NCBI RefSeq assembly: GCF_001643235.1
Contig: NZ_LQWY01000067.1
Coordinates: 289,458-353,457, forward strand
Length of the DNA: 64,000 nucleotides
Direction of reading: 5' to 3'
Origin: Domibacillus aminovorans
GTDB taxonomy: Bacteria; Bacillota; Bacilli; Bacillales; Domibacillaceae
The notes beneath the pieces are model-generated. The model saw only the letters and a program-made list of their open reading frames with translations, was not told the origin of the DNA and searched no databases. Position numbers and translations under genes: made by a program. Below, piece after piece: positions 15,192 through 23,456 of this stretch (position 1 is its first letter; each line of letters opens with the position of its first letter).

Positions 15192-16226
15192 TTAAGCGTT
15201 GTGACTTAGGAGCACTTTCCCACATTGTTTTTGTTCACAAAGTTCAAAGGCATTCTTCCACTCTGTAAGAGGAAGTTTATGCGTAATGATCGGTGCAAGG
15301 TTGATTTTTTTCTGTTCAAGAATGTTCATAACCCGCTCCCACGTCGTCATCGAGTGAGCAAGTGAACCGAATACTTGAAGTTGTTTATAAAGAACAGTAT
15401 CAAAGTCTAACGTTATTTCTTTTCCTGCAATACCGACTTGAATATGTTTCCCGCGTTGTTTCAATGCGGAAAGACAACTTGAAACAGATGGACCTGCTCC
15501 TGCACATTCAACCGTTACATCGACACCTTTTCCATTCGTCTCTTTTAGGACGATCGCTTGTAAATCTTCATTGATTACATCGACAACGATGTCAGCGCCA
15601 AGTTCTTTTGCCAGTTCAAGGCGAGTGGCATCTGCTGACGTTCCAGCGACAATGATTTTACAGCCTTTCATCGCTAGTAAAGAGAGGCAAATTAATCCAA
15701 TTGGTCCAGGGCCAGAAAGTAAAACCGTGTCACCGACTTGAATCGTCGTCAGTTCTTCGATGGCTTGAACAGCACAAGCAAGTGGTTCTGACAAGGCTGC
15801 TTCTTCAAGACTCACGCTATCTGGTATTTTGTAGACCATGTCTTCTCGAACGACCGTATATTTTGTGAAACTACCATTTACACCGTGCCCCATTCCCCGG
15901 CGATCTTTGCAAAACATATAATAACCGGTTTGACAATATTCGCAAGAACCGCATGTGACAGCTGTTGAACCGAGGACGGCCACCCGGTCACCCGTTTTTA
16001 CTTTTGTGACGTTTTTCCCAACTTCTGCAATAACACCGGAAAACTCATGGCCCATAATAACAGGCGGATAACTTTTAAATGTCTCATGGTATATATGCAA
16101 ATCGGTACCGCAAATACCGGTATAGGCAACATCTATTTTCACACCATCATCTGGGCATTCGGGCTCAGGAACAGTTAGCAATTCAACATTTCCAACTCCA
16201 TATTTCGTTTTAAGTAGTGCGTCCAT
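15192..16226 (-). CDS. Zinc-dependent dehydrogenase, sorbitol/threonine dehydrogenase type
   Basis: A 344-residue medium-chain dehydrogenase, first gene of the minus-strand operon. Catalytic zinc site residues are in YTGICGTDLHIYHETF and GHEFSGVI; the structural zinc site is CGSCEYCQTGYYMFC; the nucleotide fold has SGPGPIGLICLSL. It differs substantially from the neighbouring dehydrogenase, so the pair probably act on different positions or stereoisomers. Oxidation at C5 of a hexonate or at C2 of a polyol is plausible. The operator and promoter at 16257-16316 control it divergently from lacI. Confidence 0.88.
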   Translation of the reverse strand: MDALLKTKYGVGNVELLTVPEPECPDDGVKIDVAYTGICGTDLHIYHETFKSYPPVIMGHEFSGVIAEVGKNVTKVKTGDRVAVLGSTAVTCGSCEYCQTGYYMFCKDRRGMGHGVNGSFTKYTVVREDMVYKIPDSVSLEEAALSEPLACAVQAIEELTTIQVGDTVLLSGPGPIGLICLSLLAMKGCKIIVAGTSADATRLELAKELGADIVVDVINEDLQAIVLKETNGKGVDVTVECAGAGPSVSSCLSALKQRGKHIQVGIAGKEITLDFDTVLYKQLQVFGSLAHSMTTWERVMNILEQKKINLAPIITHKLPLTEWKNAFELCEQKQCGKVLLSHNA

Positions 16227-16256
16227 AGTAACCCCCTAAGTCATATATCGAATTTG

Positions 16257-16270
16257 GTAAAGCGCTTTAC
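16257..16270. promoter_or_regulatory. LacI operator, perfect palindrome
   Basis: GTAAAGCGCTTTAC is a perfect 14-bp palindrome in the divergent interval between the dehydrogenase operon and the LacI gene. It lies just downstream of the minus-strand promoter, where bound repressor would block initiation. Confidence 0.8.
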
Positions 16271-16286
16271 TGAACTGATTAGTCCG

Positions 16287-16316
16287 ATTATAAAAAAGAT
16301 TGTGCAGAAAAGTCAA
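16287..16316 (-). promoter_or_regulatory. Promoter of the dehydrogenase-TRAP operon
   Basis: On the minus strand: TTGACT, an 18-bp spacer and TATAAT. The transcript would start near 16280, with the palindromic operator at about +10 to +24. Confidence 0.7.
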
Positions 16317-16389
16317 ACAGTTTTTTAAAAAAACTTTTTTCTTTTCATATTTCGATAAATGCGATGGCGTTTACGTCTATTTTTTAAAA

Positions 16390-16418
16390 TTGACAAATCT
16401 ACTAAAGAATGATAGTTA
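16390..16418 (+). promoter_or_regulatory. Promoter of the LacI-family gene
   Basis: TTGACA, a 17-bp spacer and TAGTTA. The start site near 16425 lies after the first in-frame start (16409), which supports the start at 16466. Confidence 0.6.
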
Positions 16419-16465
16419 TTTTCATTAAGCAAACATCACTTATTGACAGAAAGAGAGCACTGACT

Positions 16466-17467
16466 ATGAAGCCAACCATTTATGACGTCGCGAGCAAAGC
16501 AAATGTTTCAATAGCAACTGTTTCAAAAGTGTTAAATAATTCAGGAAGGATCAGTGATGAGACAAGGAAACGTGTGTTGAAAGTGATCGAACAGTTGAAC
16601 TATCAGCCGAGTATGATGGCGACGGCGTTAACAGGAAAAAGTACATATACAATTGGACTACTTATACCCGATATGGCCAATCCGTTTTTTGGTGAACTGG
16701 CGAGAAATATTGAAGACAGGGGCCATGAACTCGGCTATAATTTGCTCATTTGTAGTACAGATTACCAGCCGGCTAAAGAACAAAACTACATCGAGTTATT
16801 AAAACGAAAAAGTGTTGACGGTATTATTTTAGCTTCTGGATTTGAACAGACTTCTGAAGTGGATAAACTCGTTAAAGAAAAGTTTCCGGTAACGATTGTC
16901 GCACGTGACTTTCCTTCAACGTATGTGAATTCCGTGTCGTTAGATGATTTTCAGGGGGGGTATGAAGCAACGTCGTACTTAATTCAATTAGGCCATCGAC
17001 AGATTGCGATTATTGCAAGGGATGTATGGAGTAACCGTGAACGGATGAGAGGGTACAAAAAAGCGCTTGAAGATCATGGTTTAGAGGAATACGCCATGTT
17101 TACATTTGTGGAGAAATCAACTGTTGAGTGGGGGAAAAAAGTGGCGGAGGAATATTTGCGTTCTGAGAAACCGCCTACGGCTATCTTCGCTTGCAATGAT
17201 CTGTTAGCGAGTGGTGCTATCCAAGCTGCTCGGACCTTACACCTTCACGTTCCAGATGATGTATCCATTATCGGTTTTGATAATACAATCATCGCGACGC
17301 TTGTCGATCCGCAGCTGACAACAATGGCTCAGCCGATTAGAGCCATGGGGCGCGAAGTAATGGATTTGATGGTAGGAGAGATCAAAAAAGAAGAGCAATC
17401 TAAAAGGCGAATTGTCCTTAGTCCGACTTTGATTAAACGAGGATCCACGGCCAAATTGAACAAATGA
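16466..17467 (+). CDS. LacI-family transcriptional regulator of the island
   Basis: A 333-residue regulator. The start MKPTIYDVASKANVSIATVSKVLN gives the standard LacI helix-turn-helix, followed by the hinge helix (YQPSMMATALTGK) and a periplasmic-binding-protein-like effector domain (TYTIGLLIPDMANPFFGELARNIE to MVGEIKKEE). The longer frame starts before the likely promoter and is rejected; the ribosome binding site of the chosen start is weak. It sits between two oppositely oriented operons that carry four related palindromes and most likely represses both. The effector is unknown, probably the substrate or a pathway intermediate. Confidence 0.9.
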   Translation: MKPTIYDVASKANVSIATVSKVLNNSGRISDETRKRVLKVIEQLNYQPSMMATALTGKSTYTIGLLIPDMANPFFGELARNIEDRGHELGYNLLICSTDYQPAKEQNYIELLKRKSVDGIILASGFEQTSEVDKLVKEKFPVTIVARDFPSTYVNSVSLDDFQGGYEATSYLIQLGHRQIAIIARDVWSNRERMRGYKKALEDHGLEEYAMFTFVEKSTVEWGKKVAEEYLRSEKPPTAIFACNDLLASGAIQAARTLHLHVPDDVSIIGFDNTIIATLVDPQLTTMAQPIRAMGREVMDLMVGEIKKEEQSKRRIVLSPTLIKRGSTAKLNK

Positions 17468-17526
17468 TCAATAAAAAAAGGGGGTGAATTTACTCGAGCA
17501 GTTCGCAAGTAAACTCATCCCAAGAA

Positions 17527-17541
17527 ATGAAAGCGTTGACT
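17527..17541 (+). promoter_or_regulatory. Candidate cre site before the transketolase operon
   Basis: ATGAAAGCGTTGACT fits WTGNAANCGNWNNCW. The interval 17468-17713 also holds a long imperfect hairpin (17480-17520) without a U-run and the two LacI operators. Confidence 0.45.
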
Positions 17542-17603
17542 AAAAAGTCTTTAGAAAATTAAAAAAAGTGTTTATTTTTTCTTTAAGATTGATTATAGTG
17601 TTA

Positions 17604-17617
17604 GGTAAGCGGTTACC
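17604..17617. promoter_or_regulatory. LacI operator, distal copy
   Basis: GGTAAGCGGTTACC is a near-perfect 14-bp palindrome just after a possible TATAGT -10 box (17594-17599). Confidence 0.7.
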
Positions 17618-17655
17618 CAAAACAATTTTGTTGAAGGTTTATTTTTTTTATTAAT

Positions 17656-17671
17656 GGTTAAGCGCTTTACC
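17656..17671. promoter_or_regulatory. LacI operator, proximal copy
   Basis: GGTTAAGCGCTTTACC is a 16-bp palindrome with one mismatch. Its centre is 53 bp from the centre of the operator at 17604-17617, about five helical turns, so both would face the same side of the DNA. Confidence 0.7.
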
Positions 17672-17713
17672 TAATAATGAAAATGTATAGAAGTAAAAAA
17701 GGAGGATTATACA

Positions 17714-18568
17714 ATGTCAGCACAACTTGATTTTGCAGAAATAAAGCAATTAAAACAAAAGGCAGCCGAGGCGAGAAGGCTTGTTGTAGAAACCGTCCAT
17801 CATGCTGGAGCTGGTCATATTGGCGGCCCCCTTTCGGCTATTGATATGCTAGTGAGTTTGTATTTTGACGTCATGAATATTAATCCAAGCGATTCTAAGT
17901 GGGAAGATCGGGATCGTTTCGTTCTTTCAAAAGGACATTCAGCGATTGCTTTATATACGGTTCTTGCAAAGCGTGGTTATTTCCCAATTGAGGAATTAAG
18001 CACATTTGACGAAATTAATTCCCGTTTGCAAGCACATCCAGATATGAATTTGCTGCCGGGTCTTGATATGTCATCTGGATCACTCGGACAAGGTATTTCA
18101 GCAGCTGTCGGTATGGCGCTTGGTGCGAAACAGCTAGGGAAAGCATTTTATACGTATTGTATGATCGGCGATGGCGAGTCACAGGAAGGTCAAGTGTGGG
18201 AAGCAGCCGATATTGCGGTGAAATACAAGTTGGATAATTTAATTGTATTGATGGATTTCAACCAGTTGCAGCAGTTTGGCTGGGATGGGACAGATGGACG
18301 AGAAAGAGAACGTCCTGTTACATCACCTGCTGAGCGCTTTAAAGCATTTGGCTGGCACACGATTTCTGCCAACGGACATGATTTTCAGCAAATCATTGAT
18401 GCTTGTAACGAAGCGAAAGAAGTAAAAGGCAAGCCAACAATGATCATTGCCGAAACGATCAAAGGAAAAGGCGTAAGTTTTATGGAGAATCAATATCTCT
18501 GGCATTCTAAAATTCCGACTGCGGAAGAATTAAAAATAGCTTCACAAGAATTAATGGCGGGGGTGTAA
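17714..18568 (+). CDS. Transketolase, N-terminal (TPP-binding) subunit
   Basis: A 284-residue half-transketolase. The thiamine-diphosphate motif runs from GDGESQEGQVWEAADIA to the conserved Asn (DFNQLQ), about residues 150-185. HHAGAGHIGGPLS and KGHSAIALYTVL are the N-terminal active-site segments. Split transketolases usually serve dedicated sugar pathways rather than the housekeeping pentose phosphate route. The GGAGG site is 6-7 nt before ATG. It is the first gene of a six-gene operon behind two LacI operators. It would transfer a two-carbon ketol unit from a ketose or keto acid. Confidence 0.92.
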   Translation: MSAQLDFAEIKQLKQKAAEARRLVVETVHHAGAGHIGGPLSAIDMLVSLYFDVMNINPSDSKWEDRDRFVLSKGHSAIALYTVLAKRGYFPIEELSTFDEINSRLQAHPDMNLLPGLDMSSGSLGQGISAAVGMALGAKQLGKAFYTYCMIGDGESQEGQVWEAADIAVKYKLDNLIVLMDFNQLQQFGWDGTDGRERERPVTSPAERFKAFGWHTISANGHDFQQIIDACNEAKEVKGKPTMIIAETIKGKGVSFMENQYLWHSKIPTAEELKIASQELMAGV

Positions 18569-18571
18569 AAA

Positions 18572-19534
18572 ATGAGCCAATTGTTGCAAGTGGGAGAAAA
18601 AGCATCGATGCGTGATGTCTTTGGAGAAGCGTTATTAAACATTACGAAAAAAGATACAAAAGCAGTCGTGTTAGATGGAGACTTAGCGAATTCAACGAAA
18701 ACGGATATAGTAGCGAAAGGAAATGCAGCTCAGTTCCTGCAAATGGGGATTGCTGAACAAAACATGATGGGCGTAGCGGCCGGCCTTGCTTCTGTAGGTC
18801 TTCAACCGTGGGTGTGCACATTCGCTTCTTTTATTACGAAAAGAGCACTGGATCAAATTACGGTATCAGTCGCTCAGCCTAAATTAAATGTGAAAATGAT
18901 CGGTGCTTACAGCGGGCTGTTAACGGGCTGCACGGGGAAGACGCACCAAGGTGTGGAAGATGTGGCCATTATGCGCAGTATCCCGAATATGGTTGTCCTT
19001 GCACCAGCAGACGGAGTGGAGTTAATTCAAATGATGGAGTTTGCTCATCAATATGACGGACCTGTTTACATTCGTCTGGCACGGGATGAGCAGCAGCAAA
19101 TCTTTGACGCAGAAACACATAGGTTTGAATTAGGAAAAGGCTTGTTTGTAAAAGAAGGTGGCGATCTCACGATTATCACCACGGGTACACAAACGGAACG
19201 CTCAGTAGAAGCGGCTCGTTTGTTAGAAGAACAAGGCATTAACGCATCTGTTTTGCATATGCCGTCGATCAAGCCACTTGATCAGGAGGCAATTGTGAAG
19301 GCCGCCCGTGAAACGGGAGCGATTGTCGTTGCGGAAGAGCATAACATTATTGGTGGACTGGGCAGTGCTGTCGCTGAAATTCTCGGTGAACAATATCCAA
19401 CACCGATGATTCGGGTCGGTGTGCAAGATCGCAACACAGAATCAGGCAAGAATGAAGAGCTCCTGAAAAAATACAACATTACACCTGCTGACATGGTTGA
19501 GAAGGCGAAAGAAGTATTGAGCCGGAAAAGGTAA
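18572..19534 (+). CDS. Transketolase, C-terminal subunit
   Basis: A 320-residue partner of the preceding subunit, starting 3 nt after its stop. It carries the pyrimidine-binding domain with the essential Glu in MGIAEQNMMGVAAGLASVG (about residue 65) and the C-terminal domain (VVAEEHNIIGGLGSAVAEIL). It forms a heterotetramer with the N-terminal subunit. Donor preference cannot be read from sequence. Confidence 0.92.
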   Translation: MSQLLQVGEKASMRDVFGEALLNITKKDTKAVVLDGDLANSTKTDIVAKGNAAQFLQMGIAEQNMMGVAAGLASVGLQPWVCTFASFITKRALDQITVSVAQPKLNVKMIGAYSGLLTGCTGKTHQGVEDVAIMRSIPNMVVLAPADGVELIQMMEFAHQYDGPVYIRLARDEQQQIFDAETHRFELGKGLFVKEGGDLTIITTGTQTERSVEAARLLEEQGINASVLHMPSIKPLDQEAIVKAARETGAIVVAEEHNIIGGLGSAVAEILGEQYPTPMIRVGVQDRNTESGKNEELLKKYNITPADMVEKAKEVLSRKR

Positions 19535-19588
19535 GTTTTGCATGCAAGCAAATTCATGACAAATAAAAAGATGAGGAGCGTGAACACG

Positions 19589-21025
19589 ATGTCTGAAACT
19601 ACAAATAAACAACAGTTGTTCATAAATGGAGAATGGGTGGAAGGATCTACCTATACGAAACTAACTTCTCCTTATAGCGAAAAAGAGATTGCTCAGATTC
19701 CTTCTGCGAATGATGAAGAAATTGACAATGCGATTGAAGCAGCATTCCAAGCTAAAGCCGTTATGGCAAAGATGCCGGCTCATCAGCGTGCTTCTATTTT
19801 GGAAAAAGTTGCCGTGTTACTTGAGGAACGTGGAGACGAGGCAGCGACGATTCTTGCGAAAGAAGCAGCGAAGCCTTTCGTGTATGCAAAAGCGGAAGTA
19901 AGCCGAACGGTTCAAACGTACAAATTCGCGGCAGAAGAAGCGAAAAGACTTCATGGTGAAATGATTCCGATGGACGCTGCTATAGGAGGAGAAAACAGAA
20001 TCGCTTATACAACGCATGAGCCTATTGGCGTTATCGGTGCGATTACACCATTTAATTTCCCGCTCAATTTAGTTGCGCATAAGCTTGGCCCTGCGATTGC
20101 GGCGGGAAATACAGTTGTGCTGAAACCAGCTAGTCAAACGCCATTGACATCGTACTTTACCGCAAAGTTGTTTGAAGACGCGGGACTGCCTGCAGGTGCG
20201 TTAAACGTCATTACAGGCGGAGGAAGAGTCGTTGGCGATAAAATTGTGACAGATGAACGCGTGAACATGGTTACGTTTACAGGAAGCCCAGGTGTGGGGA
20301 TTGGCATTCGGAATAAAGCAGGACTTAAACGGGTAACGTTAGAGCTGGGGTCAAATTCCGCTGTCATCATCGATAAAGATGTCAATATTGATAAGATTAT
20401 TGACCGGTGCATTATGGGTGCTTTCTCAAACCAAGGACAAGTATGTATTTCATTGCAGCGCGTGTATGCACATGAAGATGTGTATGACTCATTCGTTGAG
20501 AAGTTTGTTGAAGCGACGAAAAAGTTGACGCTTGGCGACCCGCTCGATCCAGAAACAGAAGTATCTGCTTTAATTACGCCGGGAGATGTAGAGCGCGCGC
20601 TCAGCTGGATTCATGAAGCGAAGCAAGGCGGCGCTACGATTGCGGCAGGTGGCGAATCGGAAGGCCATATTCTTCATCCGACGGTCATTTTAGACGCTGA
20701 CTCAAACCTGAAAGTATCTTGCCAGGAAGTTTTTGCACCGATCGTTGTCATTAACAAAGTGAAGACAGTTGAAGAAGCCATTGATCTTGTTAATGATTCA
20801 CGCTTCGGACTGCAAGCAGGAATTTACACAGAAAACGTGCATACAGCATTTGATGCGGCAGACGCATTGCATGTAGGCGGCGTTTTAATTAACGATATCC
20901 CTACTTTCCGCGTGGATCATATGCCGTACGGCGGTGTGAAAGAAAGTGGATCTGGCCGTGAAGGGATTAAATATGCGGTCGAAGAAATGACCGAAATGAA
21001 ACTCGTTATTTTTAATCGTAACTAA
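19589..21025 (+). CDS. NAD(P)-dependent aldehyde dehydrogenase
   Basis: A 478-residue aldehyde dehydrogenase. The ATG at 19589 lies 10 nt after GAGGAG and gives the normal N-terminus (QQLFINGEWVEG). Conserved parts are ITPFNFPLNLVAHKLGPAIAAGN (Asn in the active site), the TFTGSPGVGIGI cofactor loop, LELGSN with the general-base Glu, and the nucleophile in NQGQVCISLQRV. The subgroup resembles lactaldehyde, phosphonoacetaldehyde and sulfolactaldehyde dehydrogenases, which oxidise short hydroxylated or anionic aldehydes. Position right behind a transketolase suggests it oxidises the cleavage product. A hairpin with a T-rich tail follows at 21036. Confidence 0.9.
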   Translation: MSETTNKQQLFINGEWVEGSTYTKLTSPYSEKEIAQIPSANDEEIDNAIEAAFQAKAVMAKMPAHQRASILEKVAVLLEERGDEAATILAKEAAKPFVYAKAEVSRTVQTYKFAAEEAKRLHGEMIPMDAAIGGENRIAYTTHEPIGVIGAITPFNFPLNLVAHKLGPAIAAGNTVVLKPASQTPLTSYFTAKLFEDAGLPAGALNVITGGGRVVGDKIVTDERVNMVTFTGSPGVGIGIRNKAGLKRVTLELGSNSAVIIDKDVNIDKIIDRCIMGAFSNQGQVCISLQRVYAHEDVYDSFVEKFVEATKKLTLGDPLDPETEVSALITPGDVERALSWIHEAKQGGATIAAGGESEGHILHPTVILDADSNLKVSCQEVFAPIVVINKVKTVEEAIDLVNDSRFGLQAGIYTENVHTAFDAADALHVGGVLINDIPTFRVDHMPYGGVKESGSGREGIKYAVEEMTEMKLVIFNRN

Positions 21026-21035
21026 AAAAGAAAGC

Positions 21036-21076
21036 CGGGCGGGATCATTTTAAATCCCCGCCCGTCTCTCTCTTTT
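21036..21076 (+). terminator. Intra-operon terminator or attenuator
   Basis: A ten-pair stem, CGGGCGGGAT with ATCCCCGCCCG (one bulge), followed by a TCTCTCTCTTTTT tail between the aldehyde dehydrogenase and the tartrate-dehydrogenase-like gene. It would lower expression of the downstream genes or separate two units. Confidence 0.65.
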
Positions 21077-21120
21077 TAGAAGCATAGTTTGTTATCATAA
21101 TTGAAGGAGTGAGCGGTTTG

Positions 21121-22185
21121 GTGAAAGAATATAAAATTGCTGTCATAGCTGGAGATGGAATTGGCCCTGAAGTGATTGATGAAGGGATCAACGTTTTGAA
21201 TGAAGTAGCCAAGGTGGATGGCGACATCGCTTTTGACTTTACTCATTTCCCATGGGGCTGTGAATACTACGCTGAAACGGGAAAAATGATGGACGATGAT
21301 GGGATGGAAAAGCTGAAAGAATTTGACGCGATTTATTTAGGCGCTGTTGGATTCCCAGGTGTTCCGGATCATATTTCTCTTTGGGATCTCCTTTTGAAAA
21401 TTAGAAAAGGATTCGATCAATATATTAATATTCGGCCGATTACATTATTGAATGGCGCTCCTTGTCCGCTTGAAGGCGTCAAAAGAGAAGAGATTGATAT
21501 GCTGTTTATTCGTGAAAACAGTGAAGGTGAATATGCAGGAGCAGGAGACTGGCTGTTTAAAGGAAAACCTGAGGAAGTCGTCTTGCAGACAGGCGTGTTT
21601 TCTAGAAAAGGAACGGAGCGGGTGATCCGTTATGCGTTTGAAGAAGCGAGAAAAATGAACAAATCGCTGACGAGTATTAGTAAAGGGAATGCGTTAAACT
21701 ACTCCATGGTATTTTGGGATCAAATTTTTGATGAAGTAAGCAAAGAGTACCCAGATGTACAAACATATTCCTACCTCGTCGATGCAGCGAGCATGTTAAT
21801 GATTAAAGATCCGAAACGATTTGAAGTCGTCGTTACATCTAACTTGTTCGGAGACATTTTAACGGATTTAGGTGCAGCGATTGCCGGAGGACTTGGGCTG
21901 GCTGCTGGAGCAAATATTAACCCGGAACGAGACTATCCGTCTATGTTTGAACCGATTCATGGCTCTGCACCAGACATTGCAGGCGAAGGTATTGCCAATC
22001 CACTTGCTTCTATTTGGTCCGCAAGTCAAATGTTCGACTACTTCCACCGTCCTGATTTAGGTGCGCGCGTGTTAAAAGCGATTGAAGACGTATTGACAGA
22101 AAAAGAATACGTAACACCTGATTTAGGAGGAAATGCTTCTACTTCTGAAGTGGGCGCACGTGTCATTCATTATTTGAAAGGATAA
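21121..22185 (+). CDS. Tartrate / D-malate dehydrogenase family enzyme (TtuC/YcsA-like)
   Basis: A 354-residue member of the isocitrate/isopropylmalate dehydrogenase superfamily. Core residues are present: GDGIGPEV, the substrate Arg in KIRKGFDQYINIRP, the RENSEGEYAG loop, the catalytic Lys in ISKGNALNYS, metal aspartates in VDAASMLMI and NLFGDILTDLG, and the NAD segment FEPIHGSAPDIAGEGIANP. Length and the WGCEYYAETG segment fit tartrate dehydrogenase/decarboxylase. Starts at GTG 21109, TTG 21118 and GTG 21121 are possible; the last two have better spacing to AAGGAG. It oxidises a 2-hydroxydicarboxylate with or without decarboxylation. Confidence 0.88.
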   Translation: MKEYKIAVIAGDGIGPEVIDEGINVLNEVAKVDGDIAFDFTHFPWGCEYYAETGKMMDDDGMEKLKEFDAIYLGAVGFPGVPDHISLWDLLLKIRKGFDQYINIRPITLLNGAPCPLEGVKREEIDMLFIRENSEGEYAGAGDWLFKGKPEEVVLQTGVFSRKGTERVIRYAFEEARKMNKSLTSISKGNALNYSMVFWDQIFDEVSKEYPDVQTYSYLVDAASMLMIKDPKRFEVVVTSNLFGDILTDLGAAIAGGLGLAAGANINPERDYPSMFEPIHGSAPDIAGEGIANPLASIWSASQMFDYFHRPDLGARVLKAIEDVLTEKEYVTPDLGGNASTSEVGARVIHYLKG

Positions 22186-22196
22186 GTGAACGAATC

Positions 22197-23402
22197 ATGA
22201 GTTTACAAAACCAAACATTTTTTTCCACGTTACCGACAGAAGTTAAATTTGGGATGCATATTACTCAAAAAGAGTTAGCGAAAGACATTCGTGCAACAGG
22301 AAATCAAAAGGTTTTTATCGCAACAGATAAAGGCCTTTTGGAAGCCGGTGTTGTAGATGAAGTGACAACTGTTTTGGAAAAAGAAGGTTTAGACTATGTC
22401 ATGTTTTCAGATATTGAGCCAAATCCTTATGCGGAAACCATCATGAAGGGATTAGCTGCTTATCAAGAAAACGGCTGTGATATGATTCTCGCTGTCGGTG
22501 GAGGAAGCGCAATCGATTTCGGAAAAGCGGTCGGTGTTATGGTCAATAATCCTGGACACATTCTTGATTATCGCCGCGGCAAAAAAACGGTTACGAAGCC
22601 GCTTCCTGCATTGTTTGTAATCTCGACGACAGTAGGAACCGGTTCTGAGGTAACGGCTGTTTCTGTCGTCACAGACCCGACCGTTAGCAGAAAATATATA
22701 GTGGCGTCTCCCTATTTATTGCCAAAAACAGCATATATCGATCCAACGTTGACGTTGAATTTGCCGCGTCAGCACGTCGCTGCTACTGGAATTGATGCGC
22801 TTGTGCATGCGATGGAAGCGTATACGTCGATGAACTCAACACCGATTGCGGATGGACTCGCTTTACAGGCTGTCCGAATGATTAAAGAATACTTGCCCCA
22901 TACATATGCGCATCCGGATGATTATGAAGCGAGAAGTCAAGTTCATTTAGCCAGTACAATGGCAGGAATGGCTTTCGGGCTGGCAGGATTAGGGCTCGTA
23001 CATTCTTGCTCCCATCCGATGTCTGCTGTTTATCACGTGCCGCACGGGGTCGCCAATGCTATTATTCTTCCGTATGTCATTGAATATAATGTCATTTCGA
23101 ATTACAAAAAATACGCGGATCTCGCCTGCATTTTTGACGAACAACTCGTTATGGAAAGGAAAGAAAAGGCTGCGGATCAATTAGCTGCCCTTATTAAGAA
23201 ATTTACTGCATCCGTGGATATTCCAGAAGACTTCAGCTTTTTAGGCATTGATGTAGATGAAGATGTCATTGACCGACTTGCCAATGATGCAATGGATGAT
23301 AAAGGAACGATTCCAGTTAATCCGCGAAAAGTCTATAAAGAAGATGTCGTGAACATCTATAAACGAGTTTTGCCAATGACAAAAAAGGAAGCGTATTCAT
23401 AA
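22197..23402 (+). CDS. Iron-containing alcohol dehydrogenase, island copy
   Basis: A 401-residue group-III alcohol dehydrogenase. The GGGSAIDFGKAVG nucleotide motif and the metal ligands (Asp and His in GIDALVHAMEAY, His in GLGLVHSCSHP and HVPHGVANA) are all present. Relatives reduce small aldehydes (lactaldehyde, glycolaldehyde, sulfoacetaldehyde) or oxidise diols. It starts 11 nt after the preceding stop in the same operon. In a transketolase route it could reduce a released C2 aldehyde. Substrate is unproven. Confidence 0.9.
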   Translation: MSLQNQTFFSTLPTEVKFGMHITQKELAKDIRATGNQKVFIATDKGLLEAGVVDEVTTVLEKEGLDYVMFSDIEPNPYAETIMKGLAAYQENGCDMILAVGGGSAIDFGKAVGVMVNNPGHILDYRRGKKTVTKPLPALFVISTTVGTGSEVTAVSVVTDPTVSRKYIVASPYLLPKTAYIDPTLTLNLPRQHVAATGIDALVHAMEAYTSMNSTPIADGLALQAVRMIKEYLPHTYAHPDDYEARSQVHLASTMAGMAFGLAGLGLVHSCSHPMSAVYHVPHGVANAIILPYVIEYNVISNYKKYADLACIFDEQLVMERKEKAADQLAALIKKFTASVDIPEDFSFLGIDVDEDVIDRLANDAMDDKGTIPVNPRKVYKEDVVNIYKRVLPMTKKEAYS

Positions 23403-23456
23403 TTGGCTAAGTGAAGCAGATGTGAGACTCGTGTGTCAAAATGGAGGGAGTAATAC

